From CAYJFQ01 sp964369955 (lineage in GTDB: Bacteria > Bacillota_I > Bacilli_A > Erysipelotrichales > Erysipelotrichaceae): DNA of 64,000 nt. A program made the position numbers and the translations under genes. Below are positions 25,410 through 33,656 of this stretch, piece by piece. A model generated the notes under the pieces. The model ran no database searches and had not been told where the DNA came from. It saw only the letters and a list, made by a program, of their open reading frames with translations. The DNA is taken from contig CAYJFQ010000003.1 in assembly GCA_964369955.1 (NCBI GenBank), forward strand, positions 1 through 64,000, written 5' to 3'. Each line of letters begins with the position of its first letter. The first letter of the stretch is position 1.

Positions 25410-26354
25410 ATGAAGACAATGTTAATTGGTGTTGGTTGGCATTCACAAAATAATATAATTCCTGCACTTGAAATAGTTGGTGTTGAGATTGTAGCTATTG
25501 CGACAAGAGATTTAAAGAAATCTCAGGATGCTTGTAATAAGTATGCTTATGGTGCTGTTGGTTATGATGATTATTTAAAGATGCTTGGTGAGGTTGATTG
25601 TGAAAATGTTGTTATTGTTACACAGGGTGCCGATGCAGTTGAGATAGTTAAGAATTGTTTGAAGGCTAAGAAACATATTTTTGTGGAGAAGCCTTGTGGG
25701 ATGAATAGTGTTGATGCTAAAGAAATAAGAGATCTTGTTAAGGATAATAGCGTTTCTTTACATGTAGGATTTATGAAGAGATTTGCGGATGGTTATTTAA
25801 AAATGAAAGAATTAATTAATAATCATAGTGTTAGATCATTTAGATTGAGTTTTAACGTTTCGGCTAGTAGGTTTTGTCATAATGACTTTGAGTATTTTTA
25901 TTTTGTGGGCATTCACATGATAGATTTATTAGTTTACTTGTTTGGAGACATCGAAGTTAATTCGGTCATTAAAAATGATGAAGGCGATGGCGCTAGTTAT
26001 CAATTGTTATTAACTAGTGGTTCAATTGTTGGTTCTTGTAGTTTTGAGAATCGTAGCGCTCATACTCAAGAGAGTGAAGTATTGGAAGTTACTTTTGAGG
26101 ATGGCAATGCTAGTGTTGTTAATTTAGAAGAGTTTTCTTATCATAAAGCTAGTGATTCTAATTATCAGAGTTTGTCTGAGGAGTTTGTTAGTTATAAGAC
26201 TACTTATAATCCAGCTTCTGGTTATCGTCGTGATTTATATTTAAGGGGATTTGTTGGGGAAATAAATTCCTTTGTTAATCATGGTGTTGATATGAGCGAT
26301 TCTAACTTAAGAGTTAATGAAATTTGTGATAAGATATTAGAGTTATTAAGGTAA
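25410..26354 (+). CDS. Gfo/Idh/MocA family oxidoreductase
   Basis: 314 residues. An N-terminal Rossmann domain (MLIGVGWHSQNNI), the EKPCG motif (residues about 92-96) where the conserved Lys sits, and a C-terminal GIHMIDLLVYLFG segment with the active-site His. The family reduces or oxidises sugars, inositols and related compounds with NAD(P). The glycine-rich loop is GVGWHS rather than GxGxxG, a small departure. Neighbour of coaX and, one tRNA further, the glycyl radical cluster; involvement in that pathway is possible but unproven. Confidence 0.85.
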   Translation: MKTMLIGVGWHSQNNIIPALEIVGVEIVAIATRDLKKSQDACNKYAYGAVGYDDYLKMLGEVDCENVVIVTQGADAVEIVKNCLKAKKHIFVEKPCGMNSVDAKEIRDLVKDNSVSLHVGFMKRFADGYLKMKELINNHSVRSFRLSFNVSASRFCHNDFEYFYFVGIHMIDLLVYLFGDIEVNSVIKNDEGDGASYQLLLTSGSIVGSCSFENRSAHTQESEVLEVTFEDGNASVVNLEEFSYHKASDSNYQSLSEEFVSYKTTYNPASGYRRDLYLRGFVGEINSFVNHGVDMSDSNLRVNEICDKILELLR

Positions 26355-26373
26355 ATAAAGAAGAGAAAAGAAT

Positions 26374-27120
26374 ATGAATAAATACTATTTAACTGTTGAT
26401 TTGGGTAATACTGATTTAGTAATAGGTGTCTATTGTAATAAGGATTTAATTATTACTCATAGAGTTCCCCTTGTAGAGGTCTCAAGTGATTTTTATGCTT
26501 GGATTAATGAGAAGGTGAAAGAATACAATATATCTAGAGTAGGTATTTCTTGTGTAGTTCCTCGTTGTAAGGAAGACTTAATTGGTGCGTGTTTAAAGAT
26601 TAGTGATGATGTTATTAGTGTGGACTCATCTACTTTTACTGACTTTGTTATTAAGGCTGATAATCCAGCAGAAGTAGGAGCTGACTTATTAGTGGCTGCT
26701 TATGGTTCTATCCACAAGTATGATTGTCCAATTGTAATCTTTGACTTTGGAAGTGCCACTAAAACAATCTTCATCAATAGTAAAAAAGAATTAGTAGGAG
26801 TAAATATTAAACCAGGAATCTACCAATCACTCCAAACCATGGTAGAAAAGATACCGCATCTACCAGAAGTAGAACTTAAAGTACCAAATAAGTTATTAGG
26901 AACTAATACTATTGATGCAATACAAGCAGGAATCTTCCAAGGAGAAATCTCAATGGTTGAAGGCTTTGTCAACAAACTACAAAAAAGTGTAGACCAAAAA
27001 TTATGCCTAGTTATTACTGGTGGTTTTAGTGCGATTTTCCATCATGAAATTGAGGGTTGTCATTATGAGCCTAATATTATTTTAGATGGCCTAATTGAAA
27101 TACTTCATAAGTACTATTAG
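26374..27120 (+). CDS. coaX: Type III pantothenate kinase
   Basis: 248 residues, the CoaX length. Actin-like ATPase fold with DLGNTDLVIGV (residues about 8-18), PAEVGADLLVAA (near 107; catalytic Asp and pantothenate site), DFGSATK (near 129) and a C-terminal TGG motif. First step of CoA synthesis from pantothenate; needs a monovalent cation and is not feedback-inhibited by CoA. Codon choice shifts sharply from T-ending to A-ending codons between about 26755 and 27005 and back again. Confidence 0.92.
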   Translation: MNKYYLTVDLGNTDLVIGVYCNKDLIITHRVPLVEVSSDFYAWINEKVKEYNISRVGISCVVPRCKEDLIGACLKISDDVISVDSSTFTDFVIKADNPAEVGADLLVAAYGSIHKYDCPIVIFDFGSATKTIFINSKKELVGVNIKPGIYQSLQTMVEKIPHLPEVELKVPNKLLGTNTIDAIQAGIFQGEISMVEGFVNKLQKSVDQKLCLVITGGFSAIFHHEIEGCHYEPNIILDGLIEILHKYY

Positions 27121-27125
27121 TGTGT

Positions 27126-27131
27126 TATAAT
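27126..27131 (+). promoter_or_regulatory. -10 box of the tRNA-Lys gene
   Basis: TATAAT lies 14 nt before the tRNA 5' end, right after the coaX stop. A transcript starting about 7 nt downstream would carry a very short leader. No convincing -35 hexamer is seen. Confidence 0.55.
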
Positions 27132-27144
27132 TATTCTATTAGAT

Positions 27145-27220
27145 GATCCGTTAGCTCAGTTGGTAGAGCAACTGACTCTTAATCAGTGGGTCTAGGGTTC
27201 GACTCCCTAACGGATCACCA
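27145..27220 (+). tRNA. tRNA-Lys (CUU)
   Basis: 76 nt with encoded CCA. Acceptor GATCCGT pairs with ACGGATC, the anticodon stem is ACTGA/TCAGT around loop CTCTTAA, and the T arm is AGGGTTCGACTCCCT. Anticodon CTT reads AAG. Confidence 0.97.
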
Positions 27221-27230
27221 ATGAATATTA

Positions 27231-27278
27231 AACCTGAATCGTTTCTTAATAACTTAAGATTGATTCAGGTTTTTTTAT
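27231..27278 (+). terminator. Rho-independent terminator after tRNA-Lys
   Basis: AACCTGAATC / GATTCAGGTT 10-bp stem with a 21-nt loop and seven or more T. Confidence 0.88.
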
Positions 27279-27310
27279 ATTCAAAGCAATATATGGTTTA
27301 GTGAGATAAT

Positions 27311-27353
27311 TTAACATATATTCACTTGAATAAATGTTAATATATGTTAATAT
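27311..27353 (+). promoter_or_regulatory. Candidate operator of the glycyl radical enzyme cluster
   Basis: A 12-bp inverted repeat TTAACATATATT (27311-27322) / AATATATGTTAA (27339-27350) with a 16-nt spacer overlaps a perfect tandem repeat ATGTTAATAT (27334-27343 and 27344-27353). A possible -35 (TTGAAT, 27326-27331) sits in the middle. The DeoR-family gene in the same cluster is the obvious candidate to bind here. No clear -10 box can be chosen. Confidence 0.6.
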
Positions 27354-27404
27354 TAAATTAAAATAAGAGAGTTATTTTAAGCTCTATATGCGAGGTAGAA
27401 AATA

Positions 27405-29828
27405 ATGAAGAAGTTATTAAGTGTGGATTTAGATCTTACCAAGATTGATAACAAGCGTATTGATCGTTTACAACAGAAAATGAATAATCGTGAGCCTTGG
27501 ATTTGTCCAGAGCGTGCTGAAATTATTACTAGATCTTTTAAGGAGAATGAGGGTAAGCCTATTGTTGTGAGAAGGGCTTTAGCTTTTAAGGAGATCTTAG
27601 AGAATATGACTATTTATATTGAGGATGATTCGATTATTTTTGGTAATCAAGCAAGCCTTAATTTTGCGGCTCCTATTTTTCCTGAGTACTCTTTTAATTG
27701 GGTTATTGATGAGTTAGATAGTTTTAAGGATCGTAGTGGAGATTATTTTAATATAAGTGAAGATACTAAAAAAAGGTTAAAAGCATTACAGCCATATTGG
27801 CAAGGGATTACTCATCAAGATGATGTTTTAAGAAACTTGCCAGATATTAATCGTCAAGCAGAGAAACAAAATGTTTTACATCGTGGAGGTATTAGTATGT
27901 CTGGTGATGGGCATATCATTCCTAATCATGAGTTTGTTTTAAAACATGGGTTTGGTGGTATGAGAGATATTGCAATTGCGAAACTTAAGGACTCTGATAA
28001 TTTGTCTCAGAGTCAAATTGATTATTATAATGCAGCTGTTATTGCGATGGAGGGTGCGCTGATATATATTAAGCGTTTTTCTAAATTATTAAGTGAGAAG
28101 GCATTGGTTGAGAGTGATTTTGTTCGTAAGAAAGAGCTAGAAGAGTATGCAGTTATTTATTCTGATATGTTAGAGGGTGGTGCTCGTAGTTTTTATGAGG
28201 CTGTGGAGTGTGCTTATCTAGTTCATTTATTGATGATGATTGAGAGTAATGGTCATTCGTTTTCTTTTGGACGTTTTGATCAGTTTGTTTATCCTTTTTA
28301 CTTATCTGAGAAAAAGGCAGGGTTATTGAGCGATGAGAAAGCTTTAGAGGTGATAACTCATTTCTTTATTATGTGTAATTCTTTAAATAAGGTTCGTCCT
28401 TGGGGGCATACACAATATAGTGGGGGTTATCCTTTATACTCAAATTTAGTCTTATCAGGTCTTAAGGCTGATGGTGATGATGGCACTAATGAGTTGTCTT
28501 ATTTATGTTTAGAGGCTAGTAATCAAACTAGGTTGCCAGATCCTAATTTAAGTGCCCGTTATTCAGAGAAGAGTCCTCGTGATTTCATCAAAGCATGCGC
28601 TCGTTTAATTCGTGAAGGCTTTGGAATGCCTTCAATGTTTTGTGATGAAGTGGTTATTCCTGCTAAATTATCTTTGGGTATTGATTTAGAGGTGGCTAGA
28701 GATTATGCGCCTGTTGGTTGTGTGGAAACTTGTATTCCTGGTAAGTGGGGTCATCGTCCAACTGGAATGAGTTACATTAATTTTGGAAAAATACTAGAAA
28801 TAATTTTAAATAATGGAATGGATCCTATCTCAAATATTCAATTATTTATGATTAATGGTAAGCCTGGTAGGGAAATAGAATACAAGACTTACCAAGAATT
28901 ATGGGAGGCTTGGAAGTTTGCGCTTAAGTATTATTTTGAGTTAGCCGTTGCTTGTGATACTGTTTGTGATCGTAGTTTAAGATATCATGATGCGGATGTG
29001 TTTGCCTCTAGTACAATTGATTGTTGTTTAGAGAGAGGGAAGATTTTAAAAGATGGTGGTGCTGAGTATGATTTTATATCGCAGTCTAATATTGGTCCTA
29101 GTGTGATTGGTGATTCACTAGCCGCAATGAAGAAGTTAGTGTTTGAGGATAAGGTGGTTAGTTATTCTGAAATGATGGAAGCTTTAAATAGTAATTTCCA
29201 GGGTAATAATGGTCCTGAAATTCGTAAACTATGTTTAGAGGTTGCGAAGTTTGGTAATGATCTTGATTATGTTGATGAGATAGTGGCTGATGTTTATAAT
29301 TCTTATTTAGAGTTATTGCCTGATTATCGTAATGATCGTTTTAATGAGGGTCCTATTGGTTGTGGTTATACAATGTCTACTAGTAACATCACTTCTTATG
29401 TTCCTAATGGTTTTGATGTCGGGGCTACTCCTGATGGTAGATTGGCTACTATGCCTTTAAATGAAGGTGCTTCTCCATGCATCGGAGCTGATAAAAGTGG
29501 TCCTACAGCTGTAATTCGTTCAGTCTCAAAACTGCCTAATAAAAAGATTGCTGGTGGTCAGCTATTAAACATGAGATTTTCTCCTGATGCGTTAAAGGGT
29601 GAAGATAACTTAGATAAATTCACTTCATTCTTAGAGAGTGGTCGACACTTTGAGATTTTTCATAATCAATTCAATATTGTTGATAGTGAACTATTACGTA
29701 AAGCTAAGGCTGATCCTTTAAAATATAATAATGTTATGGTAAGAGTGGCGGGATATTGTGCATTGTTCACAACCCTAATGCCAGAAGCACAGGATGCGAT
29801 TATTAATCGTAGTGAGCATTCATTCTAA
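27405..29828 (+). CDS. Glycyl radical enzyme (PflD/YbiW/glycerol-dehydratase-like group)
   Basis: 807 residues. Radical machinery: thiyl Cys439 and Glu441 in GCVET, and the C-terminal glycyl loop RVAGYCALF with radical Gly783. The C-x-E active site marks the dehydratase/lyase branch, not pyruvate formate-lyase, which has a Cys pair. The stretch after it (IPGKWGHRPTGMSYINFGK) resembles YbiW/PflD-type enzymes as I remember them. From memory, YbiW has been linked to ring opening of 1,5-anhydroglucitol 6-phosphate; I cannot verify that here. Residues GHIIPNHE near 168-175 differ from the common PDY/PDF pattern. The associated 6-phospho-glycosidase and SIS genes suggest a phosphorylated sugar substrate. 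Confidence 0.9.
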   Translation: MKKLLSVDLDLTKIDNKRIDRLQQKMNNREPWICPERAEIITRSFKENEGKPIVVRRALAFKEILENMTIYIEDDSIIFGNQASLNFAAPIFPEYSFNWVIDELDSFKDRSGDYFNISEDTKKRLKALQPYWQGITHQDDVLRNLPDINRQAEKQNVLHRGGISMSGDGHIIPNHEFVLKHGFGGMRDIAIAKLKDSDNLSQSQIDYYNAAVIAMEGALIYIKRFSKLLSEKALVESDFVRKKELEEYAVIYSDMLEGGARSFYEAVECAYLVHLLMMIESNGHSFSFGRFDQFVYPFYLSEKKAGLLSDEKALEVITHFFIMCNSLNKVRPWGHTQYSGGYPLYSNLVLSGLKADGDDGTNELSYLCLEASNQTRLPDPNLSARYSEKSPRDFIKACARLIREGFGMPSMFCDEVVIPAKLSLGIDLEVARDYAPVGCVETCIPGKWGHRPTGMSYINFGKILEIILNNGMDPISNIQLFMINGKPGREIEYKTYQELWEAWKFALKYYFELAVACDTVCDRSLRYHDADVFASSTIDCCLERGKILKDGGAEYDFISQSNIGPSVIGDSLAAMKKLVFEDKVVSYSEMMEALNSNFQGNNGPEIRKLCLEVAKFGNDLDYVDEIVADVYNSYLELLPDYRNDRFNEGPIGCGYTMSTSNITSYVPNGFDVGATPDGRLATMPLNEGASPCIGADKSGPTAVIRSVSKLPNKKIAGGQLLNMRFSPDALKGEDNLDKFTSFLESGRHFEIFHNQFNIVDSELLRKAKADPLKYNNVMVRVAGYCALFTTLMPEAQDAIINRSEHSF

Positions 29829-30743
29829 ATGGAACAATTAGGATTGGTATCACACATTCAAACATACTGTACTAAAGATGGGCCCGGAATTAGGACTACA
29901 GCTTTTTTAATTGGCTGTAATTTAAGGTGTCAATGGTGTGCTAACCCAGAGGCAATGTATCCTGGAGTTAAGTTATTTTATCACCATAAGTTATGTCAAA
30001 GCTGTGGAAAGTGTGTAAGTATCTATCCAGAAGTTGTTAAACTTGTGGATAATAAGATAGTTTTTATTCAAAAAGACAAACTTAATATAGAGGAATTAGT
30101 AAAAGTTTGTAATTACCAAGCTTATCAAAAGAAAGGTAGTTACTATACTGCTAGCGAACTTGCTGGCGAATTAAAAAAAGATATAATTTTCTTTAAACAA
30201 TCAGGGGGAGGAGTTACTTTCTCAGGTGGAGAGCCACTTTTACAACCAGAATTTTTACTAGAAACAATTAAACTCTTAAAAGAAGAGGGGATTACTGTTG
30301 TGATAGAGAGCGCTGGAAATCTAAATTTTAGAGATTATCCTGAAATTATCGAGCTAGTAGACTTATTTCTCTATGATATTAAGACTTATTCTAATGAGTT
30401 ACACCTCTTAACAACTAAGGTAGGCAATAGTCTAATTCTTGAGAATTTAAAATATCTTCAAGAGTTAGATAAAGAAGTAATTGTTCGGATGGTTGTTGTA
30501 CCTAATTATAATGATGATATCATCGACCTTAAAGCGCGTTTAGATTATGTCAGTGGTTTTAAGAATATTAAACAAGTAGATATTTTAAAGTATCATAATT
30601 ATGGCGAGGGCAAATACTTATGTTTAGGTAAAGAGTATCCTTTAAAAGATTTAAAGTATGATGAAACTGAATTAGATTTTATAATAAATGAATTAAAAGA
30701 ATATGGACTGTTATTGAATTTAAAGATTACTGTAGGTGGATGA
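29829..30743 (+). CDS. Glycyl radical enzyme activase (radical SAM)
   Basis: 304 residues, starting immediately after the enzyme's stop. Radical SAM motif C30-x3-C34-x2-C37 and the SGGEPL SAM-binding motif (near 127). The auxiliary ferredoxin insert is reduced: C56, C59, C62 and a lone C94 remain, while the fourth position of the first motif is Tyr66 and the second CxxCxxC is gone. In two-cluster ferredoxins those retained cysteines are the set that holds cluster I, so one auxiliary [4Fe-4S] cluster may survive and the other is lost. It makes the glycyl radical on Gly783 of the preceding protein. Confidence 0.9.
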   Translation: MEQLGLVSHIQTYCTKDGPGIRTTAFLIGCNLRCQWCANPEAMYPGVKLFYHHKLCQSCGKCVSIYPEVVKLVDNKIVFIQKDKLNIEELVKVCNYQAYQKKGSYYTASELAGELKKDIIFFKQSGGGVTFSGGEPLLQPEFLLETIKLLKEEGITVVIESAGNLNFRDYPEIIELVDLFLYDIKTYSNELHLLTTKVGNSLILENLKYLQELDKEVIVRMVVVPNYNDDIIDLKARLDYVSGFKNIKQVDILKYHNYGEGKYLCLGKEYPLKDLKYDETELDFIINELKEYGLLLNLKITVGG

Positions 30744-30744
30744 T

Positions 30745-31437
30745 ATGAGTATAGCACAACGTAGAATAGAGTTATTTAAGATAGTAAAAGAAAGAAAACA
30801 TATTTCAGTTAATGAATTAGCAGAACACTTTGAAGTGTCAGGAATGACTATTCGTCGTGATTTATCAAAGTTTGAGTCACAGGGTTTAATTATTATGACT
30901 CATGGTAGTGTTAGTTTAAACTCAGAGAGGGATAGTGAACCAACTTTTAATGAAAAGTTAGGAATTAGTTTAGAGGCTAAAGACAAGATCGCAAGAAGAG
31001 CTGCTGAGCTTGTTAAAGATGGTGATACAATAATTTTAGGGTGTGGTACTACTGTCCTTCAAATGGTAAAATACTTACAAAATAAAAAGCTTACTATCTT
31101 CACTAATTCATATCCAGTAGTTCAATACTTTATTGGTAATCCAAAGATTACATTATATATGGCTCCAGGCAAGTATTTAGAAGTGTCAGCAGGGTTCTTT
31201 GGAGAGTTTACAATTAACTTCTTTAAAGATGTTAAGGTTGATAAGGTTTTTGTAGGCACTCATGGTTATGATCAAGGGCTTGCTTCTGTACCGTTGATTG
31301 AGAACGCTCAAACAAAAAAAGCAATCTTAAAATCTGGTAAAAAGAAATATTTATTGTTTGAAAAGAGTAAAGAAAAACAGGTTTATACAGGTATTTTTGG
31401 TAGTAGTGAAGATTTTGATATGATAATTAGTGAATAA
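30745..31437 (+). CDS. DeoR family regulator of the glycyl radical cluster
   Basis: 230 residues from ATG 30745, with GGTGG just upstream; the preceding stop is TGA at 30741-30743. HTH with GMTIRRDLSKFE as recognition helix (about 35-47), then the sugar-phosphate sensor domain with GCGTTVLQM (near 94) and a NAQTKK element (near 190). Likely represses the cluster until a phosphorylated intermediate binds; the inverted repeat near 27311 is the proposed target. Confidence 0.9.
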   Translation: MSIAQRRIELFKIVKERKHISVNELAEHFEVSGMTIRRDLSKFESQGLIIMTHGSVSLNSERDSEPTFNEKLGISLEAKDKIARRAAELVKDGDTIILGCGTTVLQMVKYLQNKKLTIFTNSYPVVQYFIGNPKITLYMAPGKYLEVSAGFFGEFTINFFKDVKVDKVFVGTHGYDQGLASVPLIENAQTKKAILKSGKKKYLLFEKSKEKQVYTGIFGSSEDFDMIISE

Positions 31438-31453
31438 ATAAAGGAGGTTAGTT

Positions 31454-32881
31454 ATGAGTTTTCCAAAAGGCTTCTTATGGGGTGGTTCTACTGCTGCTAA
31501 TCAATGTGAGGGTGCTTATAATTTGGGTGGTCGTGGTTTGGCTAATGTTGATTTATGTCCAATTGGCAAAGATCGTTTTAAGGTGATTAGTGGCGAGTTA
31601 GAGATGCTTGATTTTAAGGATGGTTATTATTATCCGGCTAAAAAATCTATTGAGATGTATCATAACTACAAAGAAGATATTGCGATGTTTGCAGAGATGG
31701 GTTTTAAGGTTTATCGTTTATCGATTGCTTGGAGCAGAATCTTTCCAAATGGCGATGAGGATAGTCCTAATCAAGAGGGCTTAAAGTTTTATGATGAAGT
31801 CTTTAAGGAATGTCATAAATATGGAATAGAGCCTTTAGTTACGATTACTCATTTTGATTGTCCGATGCATTTAGTTAAAACTTATGGTGGTTGGAAAAAT
31901 CGTAAACTAGTAGACTTCTATCAAAACTTAGTTACTGTTTTATTTAAGAATTATCATCATCTAGTTAAATACTGGTTAACCTTTAATGAGATTAACATGA
32001 TTTTACATGCACCATTTATGGCAGCTGGCCTAACTTTTAAGTCAGGCGACAACAAAACACAAATAATGTATACTGCAGCACATCACCAATTAGTGGCAAG
32101 TGCATTAGCTACTAAGATCGCTAGAGAGATAAACACTGAAATTAAAATTGGATGTATGATGGCAGCGGGCCTTTATTACCCTTACACTTGTGATAGTAAA
32201 GATGTTTTTCAGGCAATAGTTGATAATCGTGATAATTACTTCTTTATAGATGTTCAAAGTAGAGGTATGTATCCAAACTATGGTCTAAATAAATTGAAAT
32301 CAATGGGTGTTGAGCTACCTATACTTGAGGGTGATTTAGAACTCTTAAAAAATAATACTGTAGACTTTGTGTCTTTTTCTTACTACTATAGTCGTTGTTC
32401 AACTGCGGATAGTGAATTAGCTAAAAAGGCAAGTCAGGGATTGTTTGAGACAATTAAAAACCCTTATTTAGGACAAAGTGCTTGGGGGTGGGTTATTGAC
32501 CCAATAGGTTTTAGAAGCACTATTAATGAATTGTCTGATCGCTATTGTAAACCACTATTTGTGGTCGAAAATGGATTTGGAGCAATTGACAAGATTGAGG
32601 AAGATGGAAGTATTGATGATCAATATCGAATAGATTATCTAAGAGACCATATAAAGGTTATGAGAGACGCTATAGTTATAGATGGTGTAGAGATTATGGG
32701 ATATACTTCTTGGGCTCCAATTGACCTAGTATCAGCAGGCACCGGCGAAATGGAAAAGCGTTATGGTTATATTTATGTTGATAGTGATAATTATGGAAAT
32801 GGTACTCTTAAAAGAACAAGAAAAGCTAGTTTTTATTGGTATAAAAATGTGATATCCTCTAATGGTAAGATATTAGATTAA
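31454..32881 (+). CDS. GH1 6-phospho-beta-glycosidase
   Basis: 475 residues, GH1 TIM barrel. Acid/base Glu179 in TFNEIN, nucleophile Glu372 in VVENGFG. The C-terminal motif S427...K435-x-Y437 (SAGTGEMEKRY) binds the 6-phosphate, so it is a phospho-glycosidase of the BglA/AscB type rather than a free beta-glucosidase. It would release glucose 6-phosphate or a related sugar phosphate from a PTS-imported glycoside. No PTS gene is in this cluster, so import must come from elsewhere. AAGGAGG site. Confidence 0.92.
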   Translation: MSFPKGFLWGGSTAANQCEGAYNLGGRGLANVDLCPIGKDRFKVISGELEMLDFKDGYYYPAKKSIEMYHNYKEDIAMFAEMGFKVYRLSIAWSRIFPNGDEDSPNQEGLKFYDEVFKECHKYGIEPLVTITHFDCPMHLVKTYGGWKNRKLVDFYQNLVTVLFKNYHHLVKYWLTFNEINMILHAPFMAAGLTFKSGDNKTQIMYTAAHHQLVASALATKIAREINTEIKIGCMMAAGLYYPYTCDSKDVFQAIVDNRDNYFFIDVQSRGMYPNYGLNKLKSMGVELPILEGDLELLKNNTVDFVSFSYYYSRCSTADSELAKKASQGLFETIKNPYLGQSAWGWVIDPIGFRSTINELSDRYCKPLFVVENGFGAIDKIEEDGSIDDQYRIDYLRDHIKVMRDAIVIDGVEIMGYTSWAPIDLVSAGTGEMEKRYGYIYVDSDNYGNGTLKRTRKASFYWYKNVISSNGKILD

Positions 32882-32894
32882 GAAAGAGGAAACA

Positions 32895-33647
32895 ATGAAA
32901 CTATTAGCAAGTGATTATGATGGAACGATTAGATTTAGAGGAGGCATCAGTGAAGAAGACCTAACAGCTATCAGCGAGTTCAAAAAAGCTGGTAACTACT
33001 TTGTAATTGTCACAGGAAGAAGTTTAGCATCTCTAGTCAAAGAAAATGAGATATATAAACTAAACTGTGATTATATCGCAGGAGATAATGGTGGAATCAT
33101 TCTAGATAAAGATTTAAACATCGTCTTTAGAAAAGAAATAAATCCTCAAGAGGCGATGGAAATAATTGAATATCTACAAGAAATTGAACTTGAGAACTTC
33201 TATGTTGACGATGGATTTATCTCAGGACTTTACAAAGAAGAAGAATTTAAAGAAGAATATTCAGGCTTTAAAAAATTACCACTACAAGAGATTTTAGATG
33301 GTGGAGTATTTGTAGGGATTAAAGTAAAAAGCAAAGACTCTGAAACCTCATCAATGGTTAAAAAACAAATCGACAACCTAAACCTAACAACTGCAGTTGC
33401 CTATCAAAATAAAAACTATGTAGATATAGTTCCAGCTGGCACTTCAAAACTAACAGCTGTTGACTTTATTAAAGAAAAATTAAATCCAACAGAAATTTAC
33501 ACAATTGGGGATGGAGAAAATGATCTACCAATGATTGAAGGATATGATGGCTACACATTAGATAATGCCTCTGACTTTGTCAAAGCAGCAGCCACAAAAA
33601 CCTTCACAACAGTTGCGCAAGCAATCACTCATATCAACAATAAATAG
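32895..33647 (+). CDS. Cof-type HAD sugar phosphatase
   Basis: 250 residues. Motif I DYDGT (residues 7-11), motif II VTGRS (near 39), a conserved Lys near 195 and motif IV GDGENDLPMI (near 205) define the IIB (Cof) HAD group, with the large cap between about 80 and 180. Members remove phosphate from sugar phosphates and FMN. Placed 13 nt after the GH1 gene, it may dephosphorylate a product of the pathway so that it can leave the cell, or remove a toxic intermediate. Codons end in A far more than in the upstream genes. Confidence 0.88.
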   Translation: MKLLASDYDGTIRFRGGISEEDLTAISEFKKAGNYFVIVTGRSLASLVKENEIYKLNCDYIAGDNGGIILDKDLNIVFRKEINPQEAMEIIEYLQEIELENFYVDDGFISGLYKEEEFKEEYSGFKKLPLQEILDGGVFVGIKVKSKDSETSSMVKKQIDNLNLTTAVAYQNKNYVDIVPAGTSKLTAVDFIKEKLNPTEIYTIGDGENDLPMIEGYDGYTLDNASDFVKAAATKTFTTVAQAITHINNK

Positions 33648-33656
33648 GGGAACAAT

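Noticed and set aside
27405..29828. Pyruvate formate-lyase assignment
   Set aside because: The active site is Cys-Val-Glu (GCVET), not the Cys-Cys pair of pyruvate formate-lyase, and the gene context is sugar-related.
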